Source: Antedon mediterranea
Taxonomy: Eukaryota; Echinodermata; Crinoidea; Comatulida; Antedonidae
NCBI RefSeq assembly: GCF_964355755.1
Contig: NC_092670.1
Span: forward strand, 23,125,201 to 23,189,200
DNA length: 64,000 nucleotides
Reading direction: 5' to 3'
Position numbers and translations under genes: made by a program. Positions 44,289-55,103 of the stretch are shown here, in pieces (the stretch's first letter is position 1; each line of letters opens with the position of its first letter). Below the pieces are notes generated by a model. That model was not told the DNA's origin. It searched no databases and saw only the letters and a list, made by a program, of their open reading frames with translations.

Positions 44289-47200
44289 ATGGATATGGAA
44301 TTCATAGCAGTAGTTAGTATCTTTTTGTTGATTATCTTTACAATGATAATTTATTTGTGTAAGAATGTGAATAAAGAAGTTACAAGTAAAAAGCAGATTT
44401 TTGTCAATACAACTGGTAATGTTAATAATGGAGTTATGGATAAGACAGCAGAATTTAAAATAGTTGTAAATGACATCTTGGACCTACTTGATGAATGCTG
44501 TTCAACTGAGAATGTCACAGACGAGAGAAATGATGATACAGGTAATGTCAATTGTGAATTTATGAAAGATACAACTGAATTTAAAGGAATAATTGATGAT
44601 ATCATAAACATATTATCTTATGGTACAGAGGTCACTTCAGAGTTTGATGATACATGCGATTTCTGTAATATTGAAGTGAAAGTAGACGACAATTGCATAA
44701 CATGTGACTGTTGTAGTCAATATTTTCATGTGAAATGTGTAAGAGATGTTTTTGAAGACAAACTATGTAATTCCCGGGTAATTTGGATTTGTTCAATGTG
44801 TGGAAATAGTAATTTTGTTGATAACATGTTGGGTGAAATAGGAATTCCCTGTCATTTCAATAGATATACGATTCTAGAACCTGATGAATCTGTCACGTCA
44901 GACTTTCCAGAATTAACGAAAAATAAAGAAAAACGTTGTAATAATGCAAAATTAAAATGTCAACAAACAGAAAGTGAAGATTTACTTGGTAGTGATTGGA
45001 TGAGAGTAAGATCAAAGAAAAGAACCGACAACAGAAAAAAAAGATGTAAAAATAGAGGAAATAAGAAAAGGAGAAAGCGCGTTATAAATGGTATTAGTAT
45101 AGAACCAGGTGTAAAATATATTGGCAAAGGTGTAAAAGATTTCTATGAAAGACGAAATAACAAAATGGAATGGAATATGAGTACAAATACTTACAGAGAA
45201 TACAACAAAGAAAATGCTAAGACGAATGTATTGGGAAATTCACAAACAATAATTGACGACAGTGGTAGGCCTATGTGTGATGTTTTGAAAAATACAAAAG
45301 TTACACACGGAATACAACAACAATCAGGTGGTGGTTCGAAACGTTTACGAAATAACAAGGGTCGTTTTGTCAAAACTAAGAAGATTGATAACAAAAAAGA
45401 ACAAGGTAATGTGGACCTGAATTTAAAGAATGATTGCGATACTATGGAACGGTTTGACAAAAATATAAAGAACATGGGTAATAATGACAATTCAGAAACG
45501 AAAACTGACGAGGATTTTAAAATGAAATGTACTGTAGAAAACGACAACACAGCGACCGACGATGCGAAAGCACAAAATAATAGCAAAACGAATGACAGAA
45601 GTAGAATAATTGATAGTAATGGTACAGATCATAAAAATCAAACATGTGCAAGTTGTGAATTTGAGGAAAATGAAGTATTGATAATTGATGACGGATGCAA
45701 ACAAGCAGTGACTGAAAAAATTAGGTCCCATACTAAACCTAAATGTGACCAACATACTATCGATGTGGATATTGAAGTTTTAACAAAAAATAATTTTTCG
45801 GAAGAATTGATAATCGATGATGTACCAAAACGAAAAAATACACGAAAAAGGCAGAAAACACAATCAATAAATGAATTACAAGTATATAATAGTAATGCAA
45901 ATATAACTGTAGCACAGGGTAATTTTAATCAAGGGAATTACAGATTTGGCTTTGCAAGTGGTAAACAGTGTGTTGCAAATAGTCTTGTAGCTATTCTTTA
46001 TTCTACAAAGAGGAATGGAAATGAATTTTACACCAAAGACCTTGATACAATATTGACTCTTGGAAACGAGTTGTACCGTTACATTCAGAAAGATTCCACT
46101 ATGCACGAGGACCTTTTAATGATTTCTGAACTGCCGAAAGAATTGGATATCTTGGATAACACATTTGTAATATCTCCCAAAGAATCAGTTTTTGGCATAA
46201 TAGATGGGAATCTCGAATTTATGGCTGAATATGGAGCCTTGTCATTAAACCAAGCTCTTGAACAAGAATTACACCAACATGATGCATTTTTTATGAATTT
46301 CAACAGAAGCACATTTTCTATTATCAAACGTGTAAATGGATTTCTTATATTTGATCCACATGCAAGAGATCGATTTGGTTGTGTTAGTGAACATGGGAAG
46401 AGTATTTTACTTTACAGTCCATCTTGGCAAGGTGTGTACGATTATTGTATAAGATTAGCAAGGTCAATGAACTGTAATTTACATGAAACCGAGTTTGAAC
46501 TGACTGGTGTAAATATTGAAAATAAGTGTATGATGTTATGTTCCGCTTCTGTGCTCGATGATAATTGTGAACAAAGCAACTTGGGAAACGTCGATGTTGA
46601 TGAACCTAGTACGTCTTATCAGTATAAATGTAGTACAAGATTACCAGACAAGAATATTGATTATAAAGTTAAAGGCAAAACACATAATAAAGAAGGTCAT
46701 GTCTCATCAAGTAATGAATGGCAAAGTGATAGTGATATTGAAATTGTTAATGTTCAGTATGGAGAAAGACCTGACAAGAATTTTAAATTTATTCCAATCA
46801 CAGAAGCACAAAAGAAAAACATGTGTAAAGAAGTAGGCATTCATTGTGAACATACCGATATGAATTGTGGTATTAACAGAGCTAGTCAGATTGGACATCC
46901 TCTTCAAATTACGAATATTACAGGTGATGGTAATTGTTTTTATCGTGCAATTTCATACATTATTTCTGGGACTGAAGATAATCATTTACTTTTAAGAAGA
47001 GCAATTACTAATCATTTATTGGAAACTGATGACTTATTTATTAATACATTTAGTCACGAATATAGATCAGTTAAGGAATATGTGTTTAAAAAAAGAGTAA
47101 TGGATAATGGAACGTGGGCATCCAATACTGAAATAAGTGCAATGGCAAACTTTCTTAATACAGATATTTATTCATTTAATGATCAACTTTTGACGTGGCA

Positions 47201-50200
47201 ATTGTTTTCTGCTAAAAAGCCGGGAAGAATAGATGATGTTACAACTGACAATGGTATATATATTTTGTACACCATGAATGTGCATTTTAATGTAGTAGAA
47301 TCTGTCAATGTGAGTCAAAATAATGTTCAGGAAACAACAGGACAAGTTGATATGAATGTGACATCCCACAATAAACTGTCAAATACAGAGGCGATTTTTT
47401 TGGTAAAGAATTCTACAACAAAGAAACGAAAGCAAACGGGAAATGAAACTTGTGACACATTTGAAGATATACAACCAAAACACAAACAGAGTAAAACTGT
47501 TGAAAGACCTTGTTCAGAAAGCAGAGTAAAACGAAAACGATCTTATAGAAATTCAAAAGAAATTAAAAAGAATCGACAGAGAATTAAACGTCAAAGTGAA
47601 GAAAAAAAAAACTCAGAAGAAATAGATGAAATTAGAATCAAATATCAAAGTGATTCTGTATACAGAGAAGAAAAGAAACGTAAAGTAAAAGAGGCGCAAC
47701 AAATAAGATATGGTGATGATGATTATAAGTTCAAAAAAAGGAAGGAAAACAGAGAAAGACAATACAAAATGTATAGATGTGAACCAGAATATAATGTTAA
47801 GGTACGCAATAAAGCGAGACATAACTACAAAATTGATTTGGATTACCGAACAACTAAAAAAGCCAACAATCTGATAAATTATAAATTTAATGAAAAATTT
47901 ACGCAAAATTTGAAAGAATCAAAGAAAAATAGATACAACAATGATACAATATTTAGACATAAATCTAGACAAGATAATAAACAAAGAAATAAGGAAAAAT
48001 ATCACAATGATCCTAAATTTCGACAAAATTTGAAGCAAAAATTAGCAGCGAAGTATTGTAATAATTCAAAATTCAGAGAAAATGTTACGAAAACATTGGC
48101 AGAGAAGTATCGGAATAATTTGAAATTTCGACAAAAGTGTAAGCAGAAATTGGCAGAAAAGTATCGAAGTAATTTGAAATTTAGACAAAACTGTAAGCAT
48201 AAATTGGCAGAGAAGTATCGGAGTAATTTGAAATTTAGACATAACTGTAAGCATAAATTGGCAGAGAAGTATCGGAGTAATTTGATATTTAGACAAAACT
48301 GTAAGCAAAAATTGGCAGAGAAGTATCGGAGTAATTTGAAATTTAGACAAAACTGTAAGCATAAATTGGCAGAAAAGTATCGGAGTAATTTGAAATTTAG
48401 ACAAAACTGTAAGCATAAATTGGCAGAAAAGTATCGGAGTAATTTGATATTTAGACAAAACTGTAAAGAAAGATTAGCAAAAAAGTATCGGAGTAATTTG
48501 ATATTTAGACAAAACTGTAAAGAAAGATTAGCAAAAAAGTATTGGAGTAATTTAAAATTTAGACAAAACTGTAAACTAAAATTGGCAGAGAAATATCGAA
48601 GTAATTTAAAATTCCGTGAAAGTGTTAAGCAAAGGTGTAAGCAAAGATTTACAGAAAAGTATCATGGTGATAAAGGGTTCCGAAAAAATGTCATGAAGAA
48701 AAACATGAAGAATCGGGAAAAAAGGAAAACAAAAAACACTAATTTTGAGTTTGTTTTAGAAAACTTCAGAGAAACAGTTTCTCGTGGTCCTGAATATGTT
48801 TGTTGTGTATGCTTTAAAATGTTATTCAAAGATCAAGTTATGAAGTGCACCAAAGCTAAGTACAAAAATAAGGCTTGTATAAATGAAAAGTATTTGCATA
48901 TTTGCAACAATGAATGTATTAAACCTTGTCAATTTATCGAATCACCAAGATGTCGTTTATGGATTTGTTTCACATGCCACAGGAAATTGTTAAACGGGAA
49001 AGTCCCTGCAGAAGCCAATTCAAACAATTTACAACTACACGATATTCCTCCTGAGCTTAGGTGTTTAAATAATTTAGAGCAGCATTTGATTGGATTGAAT
49101 ATTCCTTTTATGAAATTAATGAATTTACCTAAAGGTGGACAGCATGGAATACATGGACCTGTTGTATGTGTACCTTCAAATACTATTAAAACTGTAAAAA
49201 TGCTTCCTAGACCACAGGTTGATGATCAATTAATATCTGTAAAATTGAAGCGAAAGTTGTCTTACAAAGGTTATTACAAATATAAATTTGTTAACACTGC
49301 CAATGTTATTCAAGCTCTTAGATATTTACAGGATCATAACAAGTGCTATTTTGATATAGCTATTAATGAAGAATGGCACAATTATTTATCTGAAGATAAC
49401 ATCGAAAGGGAAACTACTAATGAAAATGAAAACAATGAAGAAGAAGAAAATGAAGAAGAAATAGAAGACCGATTATGTGGTGCTACCTTTGATACAAGTC
49501 TTCAACCTGTTGACAGGCGACAAAATTTGGTTGATGAATATTTTAATGACATAATTTGTTGTGCACCATGTGAAAATAATAGTCCTATTGCATTGTTAAG
49601 TAATAAAAGCAATGAAGCAAAATCATTTCCAGTTTTATTTCCAACAGGCCAACCAACATTCCATGATACGAGAGATGTTAAAATAACACTTGGACGTTAT
49701 TTTCACAATAGATTAATGCATATAGATAACAGGTTTGCACAAAATACAGAATTCATATTTTATGCTCAATCTTTATATGAACTTCAACAAATTTTATCAA
49801 GTATTTCTATTGCATTGCGAAAAGGGTCAAGTAAAAAAGATGATTTTAGCAAAGTTACTGTATCCGATTTAAAAAATGTTACCAAAATTCAGGAGATTTT
49901 AAAATCTGATAGGGGTTATAAATTTCTAAAACAAATTCGTGGAACTCCACCGTACTGGCAAGCTACACAAAAAGATATAATAGCAATGGTTAGACAGATT
50001 GGAAAACCAACATTCTTTCTTTCATTCTCAAGTGCTGATTTCCGTTGGAAAGAAATAATGACGACATTGCTAAGTCAGTCTGGAGACCAAAGAAACATTG
50101 AAGAATTAGAATGGGCAGATAAATGTAATTTGTTGAAATCAAATCCAGTGACTGTTGCCAGAATGTTTGATAAACGCTTTCATACTTATTTGAAAAATGT

Positions 50201-53200
50201 AATTTTGTCTCAAGCACAGCCTATTGGTAAAGTCGTAGATTATTTTTATCGAATTGAATTTCAAATGAGAGGAAGTCCACATGTTCATATGTTAGTATGG
50301 GTTGAAAATGCTCCTATTTTTGGTACAGATAAAGATAATGAAGTTATTAATTTTGTTGATAAATATATTTCTTGTGCTGTGCCATGTGAAACTGTAGATC
50401 GTGAACTGAATGAAATTGTTAAAAGTGTGCAAATTCACAGTAAAAGACATTCTAAATCATGTAAAAAAAAGGGAACAAATTGCAGATTTAACTTTCCCAG
50501 ACAACCTTCTGGAAATACATTTGTTATGAGACCTACAATTGTGGATAAAGACAATGATGATAATGATGACAATAAACAAGCAACGGAGCTGTTAACCTCA
50601 GTAAAAGATGCTGTGACTAATGAAGAAACATATAAAAATGCAATAGAACTTTTCCAAAGTTTAGGTATTACACAGAGTGCATTTGAGAAAGCAAATAATT
50701 GTGTAGCTACTGAGGAAAAAATTGTTATAAAGAGAAACCCTCAAGATGTGTGGGTAAATCAATATAATCCTTCCTTATTGAGAGCATGGAATGCAAATAT
50801 GGATATTCAATATATTACAAATGTATATGCATGTATAATTTACGTTATAGGATATATGTCAAAATCTGAACGTGAAATGGGTTTACTGTTAAATCATGCA
50901 GCATCAGAAGTAAAAGAAGGCAATGAAGATGCTAGGCAAAGTTTGCGAAAACTTGGTAATGTTTATATGAATAATCGAGAAGTGTCTGCACAAGAAAGTA
51001 TTTATCGTGTTTGTAGTTTAAGATTAAAAGAATGTTCAAGGAAAGTTGAATTTATCCCAGTAGGACCTAATCCTGTCAGAATGAGTTTACCACTAAGTGT
51101 AATTAAAAACAAAGAAGATGATGATGTAAGTGCATGGTTGCCAAATAAGATCGACAAATATAAAGCTCGACCTAATAGTTCTGAATTTAATAAAATGTGC
51201 CTTGCAAAATTTTGTTCGGAATATAGAATATTGAGTTCATCAGAAATGAAAGGAAACAAACAAAAAAAGAATGTATTTCAGTTAAAAAAACAGTTGGGAT
51301 TCATCCAAAAAAGAACACGAACTAGTAATGCTATAGTAAGATACCCTCGATTTCCAATGGATACAGCACCTGAGAAATATTTTTTGAGTATACTTCAGTT
51401 ATTTCTACCATTTCGAAAAGATGAACAGTTAAAACCTCCAAATTTTGAAACGTATGAACAATTTCATGAGAAAGGATGTGTGAAATTATGTGGTTGTCAA
51501 TTACAAACGGTAAAGTCAATAGTTCATGGAAACATGGAACAATATGAAAAAAGTGCTGAAGATGTTGAAGAAGCACGGGAATGTTTATCAAAATTTGGAC
51601 CACAGGAAGATGCATGGAGTTTATTATGTCCAGAAAGCGAAAAAGAAAGGTTAGACAACCCAAAGCCAAATGTAGAGGTTGATGATGAAGAAGATGAATT
51701 TTTCATTCCCGATTTTGGAATTCAAAAAAATCATACATCTAAAGTAGAGTCTAATTCATCTAATATTCCAAGACCAGAATTGAACAAAATGATTCGATCT
51801 TTAAATGAAAAACAACAACATATATTTTATAAGACAAGACAATGGTGTTTAGACAAAGCTAATGGTAAAAAACCTGAAGCATTTTACACTTTCATAACTG
51901 GTGGCGCTGGTACAGGAAAAAGTCATTTGGTAAACTGTATTTATAATGAAGCGACACGTATTCTTGGAAAAATTATGGAAAATCCCGATGATTTGTCAAT
52001 ATTGAAATTAGCTCCTACAGGAATCGCAGCATATAATATTAAAGGCCAAACAATTCATAGCGCTTTGTCTATCCCGATTAATATTTCACTTCCGTATCAA
52101 CCACTTGGAGAAGAAAAAATAAGTGCACTTCGTAATAAATTGGGCCAGTTGCAAATTGTTATTATAGATGAAATATCAATGGTAAATCAAAGGTTACTTT
52201 GGTATATCCACGGACGATTAAGGCAAATAAAACAAGTACGCAACGATAGTCCATTTGGTAACATTTCAGTAATTGCTGTTGGTGATTTTTATCAGTTACC
52301 CCCGGTTATGGGCAGTTCGTTATACAAAGACACATTGGAAAGCTCACTGTGGATAGATAACTTTAAGCAAGTACAGTTAGATCAAATCATGAGGCAAAAA
52401 GAAGATAAAGAATTTGCTTTATTGTTAAACAAATTGCGTACAAAAGAAAAACATGATTGTTTGTCTGATAACGATTTATTAGTTCTAAAATCACGTGAAA
52501 CAGGTGAAGAATGTGAAGATGCTGTTCACATTTACCCACGCAACAAACAAGTTAATGAATGGAATAAAAAAATGTTGCACAGAACCTGTACAGACATTGT
52601 ATGCATTGAAGCAGAAGATAGTGTAGTAAACGCCAAGAAACAGACCAAAAATTGTGACAAACCTCGGAATTCACGTCAAACTAGTTTACTAAATTATTTG
52701 TGGATTGCACTTAATGCCAGAGTGATGTTGATTAAAAATGTAGATGTTAAAAAAGGCTTAACGAATGGATGTATGGGACATGTTTATGAAATAGTCAAAC
52801 CCAATAATAACGCCAAACCAGTATCTATTAAAGTAAAGTTTGATAATAATGACATTGGTATTCAGGCAATTGAAATGTTTAAAGAATCTATGGGGGAAAA
52901 ATACAGTCGAAAACAATTTCCTCTCAAATTAGCATATGCATGCACAGTTCATAAAGTGCAAGGAATGACAATGGATAAAGCAGTGGTTTGCCTTAAAGAT
53001 ACTTTTACGCATGGACAAGCATATGTTGGCCTCAGTCGTGTTACTTCAATATCTGGACTTACTATTGAAAATTTTAAACCTAGTCTGATTTATTGTGATC
53101 CAAACATAAAGAAGTGCTTAAATAATATGGATTCATACGTACAATGTGATAAACAAGGTCATGATTCGGATTCTAGATTTTCAATAATGTTACATAACAT

Positions 53201-53831
53201 TCAAGGGCTTAAACAACATTTTGTTGATCTTCAGTGTAATGATTTGTTTATGAATTCTAATATACTATGTCTAACTGAAACATGGTTGAACAAGGATGAT
53301 GATGTTTTTGACGTACGCATTGAGCCGTATAAATGTTATCACCAAGCAAGGTATGATTCGTATTCTAATACAAATGATCTCAGTTCCAAAATAAAACATC
53401 AGGCTCATGGTGGCGTTGCAGTGTATGTCAAGAACACGTCTTCAAGCAGATTAAACATATGTAATAATGATATAGAAGCAGTTTCATTTTTAATAACAAG
53501 TCCGATTTCTATTGCCGTGTCAGTAATTTATCGACCCCCAAGTTATGATATTAATCAATTCTGTCAAAATTTGAGAAAACATTTGGAAGAGTTACATAAA
53601 ATGAGTACAAAATGTATTGTAATGGGTGATTTTAATGAAAATCTTTTCAAACAATCTTCCAGAGTGAATAATTTAATGGCAGAGAATGAGTACAAACAAC
53701 ATGTTACATGTTCTACAACTGAAAACAATACATTGATTGATCATGTCTATAGCAAAGGTCTTGATTCAGTACAGGCTGAAGTAATTCCAGTTTATTACAG
53801 CTATCATGAAGCCATTCAAATTAAATTTTAA
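44289..53831 (+). CDS. Helentron polyprotein, copy B (3180 aa)
   Basis: Same domain order as copy A. Landmarks: N-terminal hydrophobic segment; PHD-like finger; protease-like Cys561 and Asp689-Pro-His691; OTU GDGNC with Cys883; thirteen basic 18-residue repeats from residue 1236 to about 1464; Cys-rich domain; Rep His1998-Val-His2000 and Tyr2185/Tyr2189; helicase Walker A Lys2544 and Asp2627-Glu2628; endonuclease domain to the C terminus. Helicase motif VI reads AYVGLSRV where copy A has AYVALSRV. From the Rep domain on, residue numbers are 75 higher than in copy A, of which 54 come from three extra repeats and about 20 from an insertion just before them. Differences from copy A are concentrated in the N-terminal half and the endonuclease; the Rep region is almost identical. 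No frameshift or internal stop. Confidence 0.93.
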   Translation: MDMEFIAVVSIFLLIIFTMIIYLCKNVNKEVTSKKQIFVNTTGNVNNGVMDKTAEFKIVVNDILDLLDECCSTENVTDERNDDTGNVNCEFMKDTTEFKGIIDDIINILSYGTEVTSEFDDTCDFCNIEVKVDDNCITCDCCSQYFHVKCVRDVFEDKLCNSRVIWICSMCGNSNFVDNMLGEIGIPCHFNRYTILEPDESVTSDFPELTKNKEKRCNNAKLKCQQTESEDLLGSDWMRVRSKKRTDNRKKRCKNRGNKKRRKRVINGISIEPGVKYIGKGVKDFYERRNNKMEWNMSTNTYREYNKENAKTNVLGNSQTIIDDSGRPMCDVLKNTKVTHGIQQQSGGGSKRLRNNKGRFVKTKKIDNKKEQGNVDLNLKNDCDTMERFDKNIKNMGNNDNSETKTDEDFKMKCTVENDNTATDDAKAQNNSKTNDRSRIIDSNGTDHKNQTCASCEFEENEVLIIDDGCKQAVTEKIRSHTKPKCDQHTIDVDIEVLTKNNFSEELIIDDVPKRKNTRKRQKTQSINELQVYNSNANITVAQGNFNQGNYRFGFASGKQCVANSLVAILYSTKRNGNEFYTKDLDTILTLGNELYRYIQKDSTMHEDLLMISELPKELDILDNTFVISPKESVFGIIDGNLEFMAEYGALSLNQALEQELHQHDAFFMNFNRSTFSIIKRVNGFLIFDPHARDRFGCVSEHGKSILLYSPSWQGVYDYCIRLARSMNCNLHETEFELTGVNIENKCMMLCSASVLDDNCEQSNLGNVDVDEPSTSYQYKCSTRLPDKNIDYKVKGKTHNKEGHVSSSNEWQSDSDIEIVNVQYGERPDKNFKFIPITEAQKKNMCKEVGIHCEHTDMNCGINRASQIGHPLQITNITGDGNCFYRAISYIISGTEDNHLLLRRAITNHLLETDDLFINTFSHEYRSVKEYVFKKRVMDNGTWASNTEISAMANFLNTDIYSFNDQLLTWQLFSAKKPGRIDDVTTDNGIYILYTMNVHFNVVESVNVSQNNVQETTGQVDMNVTSHNKLSNTEAIFLVKNSTTKKRKQTGNETCDTFEDIQPKHKQSKTVERPCSESRVKRKRSYRNSKEIKKNRQRIKRQSEEKKNSEEIDEIRIKYQSDSVYREEKKRKVKEAQQIRYGDDDYKFKKRKENRERQYKMYRCEPEYNVKVRNKARHNYKIDLDYRTTKKANNLINYKFNEKFTQNLKESKKNRYNNDTIFRHKSRQDNKQRNKEKYHNDPKFRQNLKQKLAAKYCNNSKFRENVTKTLAEKYRNNLKFRQKCKQKLAEKYRSNLKFRQNCKHKLAEKYRSNLKFRHNCKHKLAEKYRSNLIFRQNCKQKLAEKYRSNLKFRQNCKHKLAEKYRSNLKFRQNCKHKLAEKYRSNLIFRQNCKERLAKKYRSNLIFRQNCKERLAKKYWSNLKFRQNCKLKLAEKYRSNLKFRESVKQRCKQRFTEKYHGDKGFRKNVMKKNMKNREKRKTKNTNFEFVLENFRETVSRGPEYVCCVCFKMLFKDQVMKCTKAKYKNKACINEKYLHICNNECIKPCQFIESPRCRLWICFTCHRKLLNGKVPAEANSNNLQLHDIPPELRCLNNLEQHLIGLNIPFMKLMNLPKGGQHGIHGPVVCVPSNTIKTVKMLPRPQVDDQLISVKLKRKLSYKGYYKYKFVNTANVIQALRYLQDHNKCYFDIAINEEWHNYLSEDNIERETTNENENNEEEENEEEIEDRLCGATFDTSLQPVDRRQNLVDEYFNDIICCAPCENNSPIALLSNKSNEAKSFPVLFPTGQPTFHDTRDVKITLGRYFHNRLMHIDNRFAQNTEFIFYAQSLYELQQILSSISIALRKGSSKKDDFSKVTVSDLKNVTKIQEILKSDRGYKFLKQIRGTPPYWQATQKDIIAMVRQIGKPTFFLSFSSADFRWKEIMTTLLSQSGDQRNIEELEWADKCNLLKSNPVTVARMFDKRFHTYLKNVILSQAQPIGKVVDYFYRIEFQMRGSPHVHMLVWVENAPIFGTDKDNEVINFVDKYISCAVPCETVDRELNEIVKSVQIHSKRHSKSCKKKGTNCRFNFPRQPSGNTFVMRPTIVDKDNDDNDDNKQATELLTSVKDAVTNEETYKNAIELFQSLGITQSAFEKANNCVATEEKIVIKRNPQDVWVNQYNPSLLRAWNANMDIQYITNVYACIIYVIGYMSKSEREMGLLLNHAASEVKEGNEDARQSLRKLGNVYMNNREVSAQESIYRVCSLRLKECSRKVEFIPVGPNPVRMSLPLSVIKNKEDDDVSAWLPNKIDKYKARPNSSEFNKMCLAKFCSEYRILSSSEMKGNKQKKNVFQLKKQLGFIQKRTRTSNAIVRYPRFPMDTAPEKYFLSILQLFLPFRKDEQLKPPNFETYEQFHEKGCVKLCGCQLQTVKSIVHGNMEQYEKSAEDVEEARECLSKFGPQEDAWSLLCPESEKERLDNPKPNVEVDDEEDEFFIPDFGIQKNHTSKVESNSSNIPRPELNKMIRSLNEKQQHIFYKTRQWCLDKANGKKPEAFYTFITGGAGTGKSHLVNCIYNEATRILGKIMENPDDLSILKLAPTGIAAYNIKGQTIHSALSIPINISLPYQPLGEEKISALRNKLGQLQIVIIDEISMVNQRLLWYIHGRLRQIKQVRNDSPFGNISVIAVGDFYQLPPVMGSSLYKDTLESSLWIDNFKQVQLDQIMRQKEDKEFALLLNKLRTKEKHDCLSDNDLLVLKSRETGEECEDAVHIYPRNKQVNEWNKKMLHRTCTDIVCIEAEDSVVNAKKQTKNCDKPRNSRQTSLLNYLWIALNARVMLIKNVDVKKGLTNGCMGHVYEIVKPNNNAKPVSIKVKFDNNDIGIQAIEMFKESMGEKYSRKQFPLKLAYACTVHKVQGMTMDKAVVCLKDTFTHGQAYVGLSRVTSISGLTIENFKPSLIYCDPNIKKCLNNMDSYVQCDKQGHDSDSRFSIMLHNIQGLKQHFVDLQCNDLFMNSNILCLTETWLNKDDDVFDVRIEPYKCYHQARYDSYSNTNDLSSKIKHQAHGGVAVYVKNTSSSRLNICNNDIEAVSFLITSPISIAVSVIYRPPSYDINQFCQNLRKHLEELHKMSTKCIVMGDFNENLFKQSSRVNNLMAENEYKQHVTCSTTENNTLIDHVYSKGLDSVQAEVIPVYYSYHEAIQIKF
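47994..48680 (+). repeat. In-frame 54 bp minisatellite coding thirteen 18-residue basic repeats (copy B)
   Basis: Runs from EKYHNDPKF to EKYHGDKGF. Inner units are nearly identical at DNA level, including pairs that share NLIFRQNCKER, which points to recent unit duplication. Outer units align with those of copy A. Confidence 0.9.
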
Positions 53832-55103
53832 TTGCATCAATGGTTTTTAATTATTTTAATTATGTTTATGTAAATGGAAATTGAACTTGCATAGTATTAT
53901 TATTTCGACTTGTTTATTGCATTTATGAAATGGCAAAAAGAGAAAAAACAAAATGAAATACTATTAGGGCTATCAAAATATATTAGTAAATAATAATAAC
54001 AATTTATCCAACAGAATACTATAAAAAGTTTTTACAAATTGAAAATACAACTGGATACAAATCAAGACTCTCTATGCACAAGGGGCAGCGAATAATCTGT
54101 AACTTCAACCCATGTCATTCTCCTGTAAAGGAGAAACAATATCTGGTGAGTAAACATATTTTAATCTTGTTTTTAGGTGAGTTATATTATTATAAATATT
54201 GTTCTGAATTTGAATATGCAATGTTGCACATGATAAAGTTACATTTTATAGAGGAAGAAAATACGTTTTGTTTTATACGATTACCAATACTTCATTAGGT
54301 CTATACCTAATTTCAGTTCCATAATTTTTTGTTTTTTTATATTATTTTTCTATCTATCCCGGTCCACATGAAATTAATAATATAGTAATTTACTAATTTG
54401 CAAGAATAATCAATTTATTTTGTTTTTGTTTTTAGGTGTTCAATGGAATGGTTTCATCTCTTCAATCATAATGGGATCCGGATTTTTAGGCAGTCAGTTA
54501 CTGCAGTCATTCGCTCTTTTATAGCAATTGTCTAAACGTGTCAAATGATTAAATTATTAATTATGTTGATGATACTTTCAAAATAAAAATCTTCTATAAA
54601 TAGATCAATAAATATGCGTTTAATGAATCCACATTTAGCAAATTAACATGTATATAATGTACTAAGTAATATTATTGATCACCAAAATGTTCATGAACAG
54701 ACTACTATATGTTGACAATTTTGTACAATTTACAATAACCAATGAAAGCTTTTATAAATACATACATTTTATACTTATTTGTGGGTTTTCTTCAATTTGT
54801 TTGAAATAAAAGATTATTTTTAACAGTTATGGTCTTATAATATTAGTTTTATCAGAAATATTATATCTATTGGAGCAAGTTTCACTGTAACTGAGATTTC
54901 ATTAAATCAAAACACGGAGTAGAGGAGACAAGAAATTATTATTATTCACACAATTCTTTAACTGGTTGTACTGTAGTATATTATGGTGTATATATACGGG
55001 AACAACATTGTTTTATGTCATAAAAAAATGAAAAATAGAGGTATGTCCATTTTCGAAAAGTAATTCATCTCAACGAGAACATACCAAATTTAATTTATAA
55101 AGA
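53832..55103 (+). other. 3' non-coding region of Helentron B
   Basis: Similar to 10,048-12,035 but with one copy of the 370-390 bp unit (54,072-54,430) where A has three, and with about 170 bases near 53,855-54,015 that A lacks. The block containing AATGGAATGGTTTCATCTCT (54,442) and AAATAAAAGATTATT (54,803) is shared. No gene supported. Confidence 0.6.

Larger units (their letters stand above)
43371..55103 (+). mobile_element. Helentron copy B, apparently complete gene
   Basis: Colinear with copy A from the 90 bp repeats to about 55,103. The orientation is the same as copy A, 43.6 kb away. The left end may include the hairpin cluster at 43,236-43,289. Exact termini were not identified because no insertion-free comparison is available. 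The intact 3180-codon gene implies that copy B, like A, is young or maintained. Confidence 0.85.
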